Positions 1 through 7,280 of a stretch of DNA of 23,944 nucleotides are shown piece by piece. The stretch is from DATJPY01 sp035506135. Lineage in GTDB: Bacteria > Myxococcota_A > UBA9160 > PR03. A program made the position numbers and the translations under genes. Numbering within the stretch: the first letter of the stretch is position 1; each line of letters begins with the position of its first letter. Where the stretch lies: positions 1-23,944 of the forward strand of contig DATJPY010000126.1 of the NCBI GenBank assembly GCA_035506135.1, in the 5' to 3' direction. The notes below the pieces were generated by a model that had not been told where the DNA came from, searched no databases, and worked only from the letters and a program-made list of their open reading frames with translations.

Positions 1-57
1 TCGCGCGGCGGGCGCCCCGCGGTGCCGCCTCTCCGTCCGGGTCGCGGCCCGCCGCGC

Positions 58-1263
58 TCAGCCGACGCGCCGCAGCGCCGCGAGCGCCGCCACGGCCGCG
101 AGGCCCAGGGCGGCGCTTCCCGGCTCCGGCACCAGGCGGAAGATGTCGCCTGCGAGGCTCACGAGGGCGAGCTCGCCGTTGCCGTCCTGACCAATCGCGA
201 CGATCTGCGTGACGACGCCCGCGTCGGGGGTGATCTCGGTGTGATCGACGACGGGACCGACCGTGCCCCCCGCGCCGTCCCAGACCAGGCTCCGAATCGA
301 GGAGTGGCAGTAGTCCGAGAAGAAGTACTGGCCCCGGATGCTCGGGATCGCAGCGCCGCGGTAGACGGCGCCTCCGGTGACGGCGCAGTACCCGTCATCG
401 TGGGTGTAGTTGTAGATCGGGAGGGTGAGGCCCGTCTCGTCGCACGACATCGCGCTCGGCGGATAACAGTGCGAGCCCTCCATCACGTTCCAGCCGTAGT
501 TGAGCCCGCCCTGGCTGGCGGCCGGCTCGACGTCGACCTCCTCCCACGCGTCCTGCCCAACGTCGCCGATGTAGAGGTCGCCGGTCGCGCTGTCGAAGCT
601 GTAGCGGAACGGGTTGCGCAGCCCCTTGGCCCAGATCTGCGGAGTGAACGCCTGGTCGGACGGATCGAAGCGCAGCAGCTTGCCGAGCAGGGAGCCGTTG
701 TTCTGTGCGTTGCCGTTCGGGTCCCCGCCCCCGCCTCCATCACCGAGGCCGAGGTAGAGGAAGCCGCCGCGAAACGCGATCGTCCCTCCCTTGTGGTTGC
801 TGGTGTTGGGCTGATCGAGATGGAAGAGAACGTGCTCGGTGGGGTCGGCCACGTCCGAGGTGGGGTCGCCCGCCACCGAGAAGACCGAGACGCGGCTCTG
901 CATGCTGCTTCCCTGGGCTTGACTCGGCGCGGTGTAGTAGACGTAGAAGAGGCCCGACTGGGCGTAGTCCGGCGCGAACGCCATGCTGAGCAGTCCCCCC
1001 TCGCCTCCGACGTTCTCGGCCGTGTACACGTGGTCGGAGATGTCGAGGAACGGGGTGGAGAGCACGTTGCCGTCCTTCAGGACGCGGATCGTGCCCTCCC
1101 GCTCGACGATGAAGAGCCGCGCGTCGCCCGCAGGAGCCGTCGCGTAGATCGGCTCCGAGAGCCCGCTGGCGATGCGGTGGGCCGAGAGACCCTCGGCCCG
1201 CGCGCCGGGGCAGGCCGCGGAAAGCGCGATCGCGAGGATCGCCGTCGAGATCCGGAGTCGCAT
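58..1263 (-). CDS. PEP-CTERM-tagged PQQ-dependent sugar dehydrogenase (glucose/sorbosone dehydrogenase family)
   Basis: Predicted exported six-bladed beta-propeller of the soluble glucose/L-sorbosone dehydrogenase family, which oxidises sugars with PQQ. Of 401 residues, about 1-23 form a signal peptide ending near ARA. Family motifs follow in order: the NHKGG block (156-160, with the presumed catalytic His157), a glycine-rich LGLGDGGG stretch (171-178), GKLLRFD (194-200), KGLRNPFR (213-220), DVGQDAWEEVD (234-244) and NYGWN (255-259). The C-terminus carries VPEPG (378-382), a hydrophobic segment and a final Arg pair, which is a PEP-CTERM sorting signal. An exosortase would be needed to process it, but none is in the window. 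The start at ATG 1263 gives the signal peptide directly; ATG 1275 would add four residues. It lies 71 bases downstream of a second PEP-CTERM gene on the same strand, so the two may be co-transcribed. The substrate is unknown. Confidence 0.88.
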   Translation of the reverse strand: MRLRISTAILAIALSAACPGARAEGLSAHRIASGLSEPIYATAPAGDARLFIVEREGTIRVLKDGNVLSTPFLDISDHVYTAENVGGEGGLLSMAFAPDYAQSGLFYVYYTAPSQAQGSSMQSRVSVFSVAGDPTSDVADPTEHVLFHLDQPNTSNHKGGTIAFRGGFLYLGLGDGGGGGDPNGNAQNNGSLLGKLLRFDPSDQAFTPQIWAKGLRNPFRYSFDSATGDLYIGDVGQDAWEEVDVEPAASQGGLNYGWNVMEGSHCYPPSAMSCDETGLTLPIYNYTHDDGYCAVTGGAVYRGAAIPSIRGQYFFSDYCHSSIRSLVWDGAGGTVGPVVDHTEITPDAGVVTQIVAIGQDGNGELALVSLAGDIFRLVPEPGSAALGLAAVAALAALRRVG

Positions 1264-1334
1264 GTCCCTCCCCATGGCTCGATCGCCACGAGGATAGGTT
1301 CTCCCGCGGCCTACCGCCCCGCGCAATCGCTGGA

Positions 1335-2195
1335 TCAGCGCGCGCGCCTCCGCCGCCGGCGTGCCAGCAACGCGAGCGCGGCCACGGCTCCCGCCGAGGC
1401 GAAGGTCGGCTCGGGCGCGGCCCGCGCGTAGTCGTGACCGCTGTCTCTGGTGATGGTGAGACCCGTCGTCACGGCGTCGACGAAGAGCTGTACGCCGTCC
1501 GGCCCGCTGAGCACCGTCTCCTGCTCGTCTCCATAGCCGTTGTTGGCGCGATTCTCGACGCCGAGGCCGAGCGAGCAGGAGATCGGCACGGCATCGCCGA
1601 CGCTGCCGGAGCCGTCGAATGGGATCTCGAAGTGCAGGTCCGGCAGATCGCTGAAGCCCGGCTCCGGGAAGTCGTAGAAGGAGCCCGCACCGCTCACGGA
1701 GTACTGCAGGGTGAAGGTGCCGGTCGAATAGCCGTTGCCAGAGTAGTAGTACGCGCCGTACTGGCCGACGTCGATCTCGACCGATCCGTGGTACGAGACG
1801 GGCGTGCCGGGCGCGAGCGTGCTGCTCGTGAGATGGAGGGTGTCGGTGAACGGGCTGCCGAAGCCCGCCTGGACCATGGGGTCGAACTCCGGGAGGCCGT
1901 CGATGAAGGCGAGGCCGTGGATCTGTGCGTGCAGCACGCCCGGGGCCGCGTAGGCGTAGCCGTTGGCGCCGGCCAGTGCGCCGATCTGCTCCGGCACGGT
2001 CAGCGTGTGCTCGTAGAACGAGCCGCTGCCCGCGGCGAACTTGGACTCGTCGACGGCGGTGTCGTCGGTGTGCGTGACCTCGAGCGGGTACTGCGTCGTC
2101 CCGGCGTCGAGGGAGACGTAGCCGCTGCCGTCGGCGGTGACGCTCCAGTCCGCCCGGCTCTGCAGGTCGGCGCAGGTCACGAGGGCGATCGCCAC
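1335..2195 (-). CDS. PEP-CTERM sorting domain protein, function unknown
   Basis: This is an exported protein of about 286 residues with no recognisable enzymatic domain. The body is rich in Gly, Ser, Thr, Tyr and Asp and looks beta-stranded, as in many surface PEP-CTERM proteins. The tail has APEP (260-263), a hydrophobic Ala/Leu stretch and a run of six arginines, a textbook PEP-CTERM anchor. The start is uncertain. GTG at 2195 gives a short hydrophobic N-terminus, but the frame stays open upstream and encodes residues reading IPNRFASA just before it, which would complete a normal signal peptide. No ATG, GTG or TTG codon was seen at that upstream point, only ATA at 2217-2219. The likely signal cleavage is after QSRA. 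The neighbouring gene on the same strand is another PEP-CTERM protein. Established family knowledge: such proteins are exported and sorted by exosortase and often co-occur with EPS genes. Confidence 0.8.
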   Translation of the reverse strand: MAIALVTCADLQSRADWSVTADGSGYVSLDAGTTQYPLEVTHTDDTAVDESKFAAGSGSFYEHTLTVPEQIGALAGANGYAYAAPGVLHAQIHGLAFIDGLPEFDPMVQAGFGSPFTDTLHLTSSTLAPGTPVSYHGSVEIDVGQYGAYYYSGNGYSTGTFTLQYSVSGAGSFYDFPEPGFSDLPDLHFEIPFDGSGSVGDAVPISCSLGLGVENRANNGYGDEQETVLSGPDGVQLFVDAVTTGLTITRDSGHDYARAAPEPTFASAGAVAALALLARRRRRRAR

Positions 2196-2220
2196 GGCCG
2201 AGGCGAAGCGGTTGGGTATG

Positions 2221-2236
2221 GAGGACGACCGTCCTC
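2221..2236. promoter_or_regulatory. Perfect 7-bp inverted repeat upstream of the PEP-CTERM gene
   Basis: GAGGACG and CGTCCTC are exact inverted arms separated by two bases. The repeat lies 25 bases upstream of the GTG proposed for the PEP-CTERM gene at 2195, in the 115-base spacer before the acetyltransferase gene. It could be a dimeric repressor operator. If the coding start is further upstream it would instead lie inside the leader or N-terminal coding region. Confidence 0.35.
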
Positions 2237-2310
2237 GAGGTGCTAGAGACCGCCATACTACACGAGATCGAGCGGGTCGTGGCGGGCTGCGTCGGAGCGA
2301 TCCGCCCCGG

Positions 2311-2916
2311 TCAGATCGGCCCGAGCGTCCTCAGGATCCGGGCCGGCACGCCTCCGACCACGCTCCGCGGCGGGACGTCGCGGATCACCACGGCGTTCGC
2401 GCCGATCACGCTGTCGTCGCCGACGCGCACGTCGCCGAGCACGACGGCGCCGCAGCCGACGTCCACGCGGTTCCCGATGCGAGGCTTGGCGAAGCGCGCG
2501 TCGAGGCGCGCGCTCCCGAACGTCGTATTCTGGCGCAGGTGGACGTCGTCGCCGATCTCGGCGGCGCCGAAGACCATCCCGCCGTGATGCCAGATGCGCA
2601 CCCGCCGCCCGAGCTTCACGGTGTACTCGAGCTGGATCCCCCAGAGCCAGAGGATCGCGAGGTAGAGCGTCTTGTAGAGCGCGCTGAACGGGAGCCGCAG
2701 CGGCCTCCACCGGATGCCCATGCGCCAGTTGCCGTAGCGGTGCACCAGCACCGCCCAGAGGCCGGGCTGGAGCAGATCGCCGTCGTAGGTGCGGAGGTCC
2801 TCGGCGACGAGCGCCCAGAGGCTGACGTCTCCCGGGTTCTGGTTCGCGTCGCCGCGCGGCGGCGACGCGGCGCGGGCCGAAAGCGGATGCGTGGCGAGAT
2901 CGGCGGAGGCGCTCAT
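2311..2916 (-). CDS. Serine O-acetyltransferase-like hexapeptide-repeat acyltransferase
   Basis: This 201-residue protein resembles the colanic-acid and serine-acetyltransferase group of left-handed beta-helix acyltransferases. Residues 30-100 form the helical N-terminal part, including LVAEDLRTYDGD (36-47) and a hydrophobic stretch at 79-95. From about 98 on there are hexapeptide coils, including WHHGG (109-113, with candidate catalytic histidines), IGDDVHLRQNTTFG (121-134), IGNRVDVGCGAVVLG (147-161) and VIGANAVVIRDVPP (170-183), ending in GGVPARILR (188-196). Start ATG 2916 overlaps the stop of the upstream glycosyltransferase in an ATGA arrangement, so the two are probably translationally coupled. 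That context suggests acetylation of a sugar or a lipid-linked glycan rather than cysteine synthesis, but true serine acetyltransferase activity cannot be excluded. A second in-frame ATG lies four codons upstream at 2928. Confidence 0.85.
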   Translation of the reverse strand: MSASADLATHPLSARAASPPRGDANQNPGDVSLWALVAEDLRTYDGDLLQPGLWAVLVHRYGNWRMGIRWRPLRLPFSALYKTLYLAILWLWGIQLEYTVKLGRRVRIWHHGGMVFGAAEIGDDVHLRQNTTFGSARLDARFAKPRIGNRVDVGCGAVVLGDVRVGDDSVIGANAVVIRDVPPRSVVGGVPARILRTLGPI

Positions 2917-3971
2917 CGGGAGATCCATTCGGGGAGGTTGTATCGGGCGAAGTCGAGAAGGCGCGCGCGCGACCCCGCGTCGGCCGCGCCCTCCACCCAC
3001 CGGCGCGCGCGCCGGAGCAGGCCGCCCGCCAGCCAGGCGAGATCCGCCGCGACCGCGTAGGCGCGGCCGTGGTGCTTGACGAAGTAGCGGCGGCGGGACT
3101 CGTAGAAGTAGCTCGGTGCGAGCCCGATCGAGCCGTCCGCCTGCGTGACGCCCGAGGCCTGGCCGCAGTAGTGCAGGACGCGGCTCTGCGGCACGTACCA
3201 GGACTCGTATCCGGCTGCGGCGGCGCGCCGCGCGAAGTCCGTCTCCTCGTAGTAGAGGAAGTAGCCGTCGTCGAGCAGTCCGATCGCGTCGAACACCTCG
3301 CTGCGCACCAGCATGGCCGCGCCGGACACCCAGTCGGTGCGCCGCGGCGCGTCGCCGACCGGAGGCGCGACGATCCAGCGATGCAGCAGGCGCGAGATCG
3401 GCCCGATCGCCGCCTCGCTCTCGAGCTCTCCGAGCACCGAGTGGAAGCGGAACGCGGTGCGCCGCACCGTCCCGTCCGCGTTCTCGCAGCGGCTGCCGGC
3501 GATGCCGGCGCTCGGATGCGACTCCAGGAACGCGCGGAGCGCGGCGAGCGCGCCGGGAAACACGATCGTGTCGGGGTTCAGGAGATAGACGTAGCGCGGC
3601 CGGTCGGGCGCAGCGAGCGCCCGCGCGAGCGCCGCGTTGTTGGCGTACGCGAAGCCGCCGTTGCGCTCGAGCGGCAGCAGGGCCGCCCAGTCGGTGTAGC
3701 CGCGCTCCCGGATCGCGCGCGCCAGGATCTCGGCGGAGCCGTCGGCGGACCCGCCGTCCACGACGACCGCGCGCACCCCGCCGACCGCGCCTACCTCGGG
3801 TGCGAGCGACGCCAGGCAGTCGGCCGCGAGCCCGGGGGTCCGGTAGTTCACGATCACGACCAGGATCGAAGTGTCTTCCGGCACGGGAGGGTGCTCGTGC
3901 AATCGGTGCGCCAAGAGTCCGCACGCCGCAGCGTGGCCCCGGCGGGGCTGTCCGTGACCGGCCACGGGCAT
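2913..3971 (-). CDS. Glycosyltransferase family 2 (rhamnosyltransferase-like)
   Basis: Inverting GT-A fold glycosyltransferase predicted to add a sugar from a nucleotide donor to an envelope polysaccharide. Residues 36-43 (ILVVIVNY) open the GT2 domain. VDGGSADGS (71-79) matches the donor-binding VDNxSxDGS motif with Asn replaced by Gly. LERNGGFAYANN (101-112) is the usual rhamnosyltransferase block, LLNPD (130-134) is the metal-binding DXD equivalent, WVSGAAMLVRSEVF (214-227) is the acceptor loop, and FLYYEETDFARR (238-249) holds the catalytic acids. There is no transmembrane segment. The first 30 residues are not conserved. ATG 3971 is the longest start, but TTG 3902 or GTG 3884 fit the domain better; none has a convincing SD. 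It overlaps the downstream acetyltransferase by four bases and is divergent from the dioxygenase gene. The spacer to it (3972-4019) is too short to show a clear promoter. Confidence 0.85.
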   Translation of the reverse strand: MPVAGHGQPRRGHAAACGLLAHRLHEHPPVPEDTSILVVIVNYRTPGLAADCLASLAPEVGAVGGVRAVVVDGGSADGSAEILARAIRERGYTDWAALLPLERNGGFAYANNAALARALAAPDRPRYVYLLNPDTIVFPGALAALRAFLESHPSAGIAGSRCENADGTVRRTAFRFHSVLGELESEAAIGPISRLLHRWIVAPPVGDAPRRTDWVSGAAMLVRSEVFDAIGLLDDGYFLYYEETDFARRAAAAGYESWYVPQSRVLHYCGQASGVTQADGSIGLAPSYFYESRRRYFVKHHGRAYAVAADLAWLAGGLLRRARRWVEGAADAGSRARLLDFARYNLPEWISR

Positions 3972-4019
3972 CGGTGTCGGAGATCACGGGAGAAGCGCTC
4001 CGGCTACGATGGGGCTGCG

Positions 4020-4907
4020 ATGGTGCAGATCCGTCCGCACGACGGGGCCTTCGGCGTCTCCGAGGTGATCGATCTCGATCCGGGGCGAGGGGCAGCGCAC
4101 GAGGCCGCTCTGCGGCAGGCGCTCGCCCGGCACGCAGTCCTGTGTCTGCGCATGGCGCGGCCTCTCGAGGACGAGGAGCTCCAGTCCGTGGCGCGGCTCT
4201 TCGGCCCGATCAAGGATCCCGTCGCTCGCGCGAAGGACGGAAGCCGCTTCCGCTACGCGGAGCCGCGCCAGATCATCGACTCGGGCTTCGTCATGACCGA
4301 CGAGATGCGCGCGAAGCTCGTCGAGGTCGCCTTCGGCGGCCTCGACGATCGGCGCCCCGGCCTCTTCGAGACATTTCACTGCGACGACACCTACACGGCG
4401 GAGCCCGCCAGCGCGACGGTCCTGCACGCGCGCGAGCTGCCGCCGAGCGGCGGCGGGCCCACCTGGTTCCTCGACATGCGCACGGCGCTCGACCTGCTCG
4501 ATCTCGCAACGCGGAAGCGGGTGTCGGCGCTGCGCGTGCGCTACGCGCACAACAACGAGGACGCCTTCCCGCCCAGGCGCGCCGCGCGCGGAGCCGCCGA
4601 CGTTCTCGAGGACGTCACCCACCCGCTGGTGCGTACCCATCCCGTCGCGGGCACGCGCGCGCTCTTCCTCGACCTCGATCGGGCGAAGCACGTGGAGGGC
4701 ATGCCGGTCGCCGAGGGACGCGCGCTGCTCCAGGCACTGCAGGACCACGCCGAGTCGAACGCGCCGCGTTGCCAGCACGACTGGCGCGAACACGACGTGC
4801 TGGTGTGGGACAACGCCTCGGTGCAGCACAAGGCAGGCGGCAACTTCGCGGTCGGCGAGCCGCGGCGCTTCTGGCGCTACATGATCGCCGGCGCGCGCCC
4901 CGTATAG
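4020..4907 (+). CDS. TauD/TfdA-family Fe(II)/2-oxoglutarate dioxygenase
   Basis: This 295-residue protein has the length and motif order of the taurine/2,4-D dioxygenase family. These enzymes use Fe(II), O2 and 2-oxoglutarate to hydroxylate or cleave small molecules. The iron triad is visible: H120-C-D122 in the FHCDDTY block, and His270 in ASVQHKAGG. The 2-oxoglutarate-binding arginine is probably R286 in EPRRFWRYM, 16 residues after the distal His. THPVAG and FLDLDRAKHVEGM (206-228) are the usual central region. Start ATG 4020 is the first residue of the conserved N-terminus. The substrate is not deducible. It sits between a divergent GT2/acetyltransferase pair and a truncated ABC exporter whose stop lies one base beyond this stop. 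It may therefore be an intruder or a remnant of a natural-product or envelope-modification locus (inference). Confidence 0.85.
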   Translation: MVQIRPHDGAFGVSEVIDLDPGRGAAHEAALRQALARHAVLCLRMARPLEDEELQSVARLFGPIKDPVARAKDGSRFRYAEPRQIIDSGFVMTDEMRAKLVEVAFGGLDDRRPGLFETFHCDDTYTAEPASATVLHARELPPSGGGPTWFLDMRTALDLLDLATRKRVSALRVRYAHNNEDAFPPRRAARGAADVLEDVTHPLVRTHPVAGTRALFLDLDRAKHVEGMPVAEGRALLQALQDHAESNAPRCQHDWREHDVLVWDNASVQHKAGGNFAVGEPRRFWRYMIAGARPV

Positions 4908-4908
4908 C

Positions 4909-5526
4909 TCAGGACGGCGCCGGAACGTTCGAGAAGAGCGAGACCAGGCCTTCCGCGAGGTAAAGCAGCGTCGCGCGCCAGGACAGCAGCATCGCGACGG
5001 CGGTGCACGCCGCGAGCTGGATCGCCGCCGCCACCATGGTGGCGCCCTGGAAGTACGTGCCGGCTGCGCGGTCCGCCTCCCAGGAGACCGCGTTGGCGAG
5101 CCGGCCGAGGGGCTGGCGCAGGAAGTACTCCCTGCGCGCCGAGAGCAGCGCGCGCAGCAGCCGGAGCCGCAGGTCGGTTGCGACGCGAGAGACCGTGTAG
5201 CCGACCATCCGGTTCGCGATCAGCGACGTCCCGCTCTTCACCAGCGTGAAGGCGAAGAAGACGGAGAGCAGCGAGGTGATGCCCGGCGTGAACCCGAGCC
5301 GCTGGACGGCGTGCGTCACGAAGCGGCCGGGTAGGGTCGCCGCCGGAATCGCGCTCGCGGCGTCTCCGGAGAAGAAGAGGATCGCGACGGGGACCAGCGC
5401 CGTGTAGCTGATCCCCTCGAGCGCGCCCGACGTCACCATGGCGAGCACGATCGCGAGTCTGTCCCTCGGATAGGCGCGGACGAATCGGGCGAAGACGCGC
5501 ATGGCGAGTTCGTGGAAGCGTGACAA
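4909..5526 (-). pseudogene. Truncated ABC exporter: N-terminal membrane domain only
   Basis: This 205-residue reading frame matches the start of a type I ABC exporter (MsbA/lipid or peptide type). It has a cytoplasmic lead, hydrophobic segments at about 24-53, 82-103 and 161-183, and the intracellular coupling region DLRLRLLRALLSARREYFLRQ (118-138) followed by LGRLANAVSWEADRA. Homologues continue through three more helices and a nucleotide-binding domain to about 570-600 residues. Here the frame stops right after WRATLL (183-188) with an unrelated-looking tail, and the dioxygenase gene lies one base beyond. No Walker A, signature or Walker B motif exists anywhere in the window. The start is TTG 5526 or, more likely, ATG 5502. 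I read this as a deletion remnant of an EPS or O-antigen exporter that is no longer functional. A short independent membrane protein is less likely. Confidence 0.65.
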
Positions 5527-5672
5527 AACGGTACGCGCGGCGACAGGTGCAGGGCGGAGCGACTCTCGTCGCCCTCGGGCGGGAGCCCCCGTCGCGCGGC
5601 GGATCGGCGGAAAGGTGATGCAGAGCTGACCCGCGGGTTACTTCGCCGTCATGGAGGGTTTGCGCACGGAAT

Positions 5673-7160
5673 TTGCGGCGCGGTGTCGCCGTCCAGGCAC
5701 TAGGTTGCACTCGTTCGCGCGTAGCCGGCGTGTGGCCGCGGTCGTCGCTTGCAACCGAATTCGGAGTCGCTGGATTGTCCGACCTCCTCTCCGCCGCGGA
5801 GCCGATCGCGTCGCTCTCCCCGCGCGCTCCGGAGCGGGTGACCTTCGTCCTCGACAGCCTCTCCGGAGGTGGGGTCCAGCGCGCGTGGCTCTCCCTCGCC
5901 GAGGTGTTCCTCGAGTCGTGTGATCGCGTCGACTTCGCCGTCTGCGAGCCGGGCGGGGCGTTCGCGTCCCGGGTGCCATCCGGCGTGCGCGTGTTCCCGC
6001 TCGAGCCTTCGCCGCGGATGGTCACGCGGCTCATGGCCCTGCGCGCCGACCCGCGCGGGCTCCTGGCGATGCTGCGTCCGATCCTCCTGGCCGGCTCGCC
6101 CCCCGGCTATCTCCGATACCTGCACTCGTTCGCGCGGTACCTCTCGCGCGAGCGTCCGAGCTCCGTGATCACCGGCGGCCGCACCCTCAACATCATGGCG
6201 GTCTGGGCGCGAGAGCTGGCCGGGGTCGACACGCGCGTCCTCGTGAGCGAGCACGTCTCGGCGTCACAGGACCTGGAGAAGAAGAGATCGAGGGAGTGGA
6301 GGCGGCGCTATCTCCCGCCGGTGATGCGGCGCGCCTATGCTGCGGCGGACGCGATCGTCGCCGTGTCGGACGGCGTGGCGCTGGACCTCGCGGCCCTGAC
6401 CGGACTGCCGCGGAGCTCGATCACCACGATCTACAACCCCGTGATCGACGCGCGCGTGCTGCGCGAGGCCGGCGAGCCGGTCGAGCATCCGTGGCTGCGC
6501 GCGGGCCAGCCGCCGGTGGTGCTCGGTGCGGGACGGCTCATCGAGCAGAAGGACTTCCCGCTGCTGGTGCGCGCATTCGCCGCCGTACGCCGGCGCCGTC
6601 GCGCGCGCCTGCTGATCCTGGGTGCCGCGAGCGACGAGGCGAAGACGGCGGCGCGCCGCGCGGAGCTGATGGCGCTCGCCGCCGAGCTCGGCGTCGCCGA
6701 AGACGTCGAGGTGCCGGGCTTCGCCGCCAACCTTCCGGCGCACCTGTCGCGCGCGGCGGTGTTCGTACTGTCGTCGCGCTGGGAGGGCTTCGCGAACGTG
6801 CTGGCCGAGGCGCTCGCCTGCGGCTGTCCGGTCGTGAGCACGGACTGCCCGAGCGGACCGGCGGAGGTGCTCGGCGGCGGTCGCTTCGGCCGGTTGGTTC
6901 CCCTCGGCAATGTGGATTCAATGGCCGAAGCGATCGTCGCCACCCTCGATGCGCCGCCGGATCGCGCGGCGCTGCGGTCGCGCGGACTCTGGTTCGGCGT
7001 GGAGCGCGCCGCGGAGGCCTATCTCCGGCTGCTCACCGCGCCGCCTCGCGAGACCGTCGTGGTTCCGATCCGAGCGCACCGCATCCACGCGCGCGAGCCC
7101 GCGCGCTCCGCGCCGACGTCGACCTGGCGTCCCGCTGCCGACCCGCGCCGGCGTTTGTAG
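5673..7160 (+). CDS. Glycosyltransferase family 4 (GT-B), polysaccharide type
   Basis: Retaining GT-B glycosyltransferase, probably acting in exopolysaccharide or lipid-linked glycan assembly. The N-terminal Rossmann half begins at VTFVLDSLSGGGVQR (56-70), the usual loop that contacts the acceptor. The donor half shows GAGRLIEQKDFPLLVRAF (285-302) and RWEGFANVLAEALACG (369-384), the E-x7-E signature with E371 and E379, followed by PVVSTDCPSGPAE. The start is unclear. TTG 5673 is the longest, and TTG 5775 or a later codon would remove a non-conserved N-terminus of 34 or more residues; no good SD was found for any of them. The last roughly 35 residues are Arg/Pro-rich and may be disordered. The stop codon lies inside a CCGG-flanked repeat element (7148-7171). 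The upstream spacer 5527-5672 contains only a weak hairpin (GCGAC/GTCGC, 5559-5572). Confidence 0.85.
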   Translation: MRRGVAVQALGCTRSRVAGVWPRSSLATEFGVAGLSDLLSAAEPIASLSPRAPERVTFVLDSLSGGGVQRAWLSLAEVFLESCDRVDFAVCEPGGAFASRVPSGVRVFPLEPSPRMVTRLMALRADPRGLLAMLRPILLAGSPPGYLRYLHSFARYLSRERPSSVITGGRTLNIMAVWARELAGVDTRVLVSEHVSASQDLEKKRSREWRRRYLPPVMRRAYAAADAIVAVSDGVALDLAALTGLPRSSITTIYNPVIDARVLREAGEPVEHPWLRAGQPPVVLGAGRLIEQKDFPLLVRAFAAVRRRRRARLLILGAASDEAKTAARRAELMALAAELGVAEDVEVPGFAANLPAHLSRAAVFVLSSRWEGFANVLAEALACGCPVVSTDCPSGPAEVLGGGRFGRLVPLGNVDSMAEAIVATLDAPPDRAALRSRGLWFGVERAAEAYLRLLTAPPRETVVVPIRAHRIHAREPARSAPTSTWRPAADPRRRL

Positions 7161-7171
7161 AAACGCACCGG
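7148..7171 (+). promoter_or_regulatory. CCGG-flanked GTTTGTAGAA element, copy A
   Basis: The layout is CCGG, one base, GTTTGTAGAAAC, GCA, CCGG. The centre is an inverted repeat (GCGTTT/AAACGC around GTAG), so it could form a small hairpin. It spans the stop codon of the glycosyltransferase gene and ends 109 bases before the ATG of the lipoprotein gene. A near-identical element lies upstream of treX at 19520-19545, in the same orientation relative to its gene. It may be an operator or promoter element; the function is inferred only. Confidence 0.45.
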
Positions 7172-7227
7172 GCTCGCAGCAGGGGATCCGCGCGCAACGG
7201 CTGGATCCCGGGCATGCCTCTTGCTCC

Positions 7228-7273
7228 CCTCCACGGGTGACGCCCGCAGATGCGAGGCGTCGCACCGTGGAGG
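7228..7273 (+). promoter_or_regulatory. Long leader hairpin that sequesters the Shine-Dalgarno of the lipoprotein gene
   Basis: CCTCCACGG (7228-7236) pairs perfectly with CCGTGGAGG (7265-7273). After a small internal loop, GACGCC (7239-7244) pairs with GGCGTC (7256-7261). CGC (7245-7247) then pairs with GCG (7252-7254) around a four-base loop, leaving A7255 bulged. That makes about 18 base pairs in all. The 3' arm contains the whole GGAGG Shine-Dalgarno (7269-7273), seven bases before ATG 7281. In RNA this would block ribosome entry unless the stem is opened by heat, a ligand, a protein or a small RNA. Confidence 0.6.
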
Positions 7274-7280
7274 AAGAAGC

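Noticed and set aside
58..2256. A 732-codon minus-strand frame joining the sugar dehydrogenase to upstream sequence
   Set aside because: Upstream of 1275 the translation is low-complexity and antiphase to the second PEP-CTERM gene. The signal peptide begins at 1263.
4905..4925. Possible tRNA fragment near GTATAGCTCAGGA
   Set aside because: It only loosely resembles a D-arm. No acceptor stem, anticodon arm or T arm can be built around it.
7148..7174. Rho-independent terminator after the GT4 gene
   Set aside because: The stem is short and bulged and there is no T tract. The second copy upstream of treX argues for a regulatory element instead.
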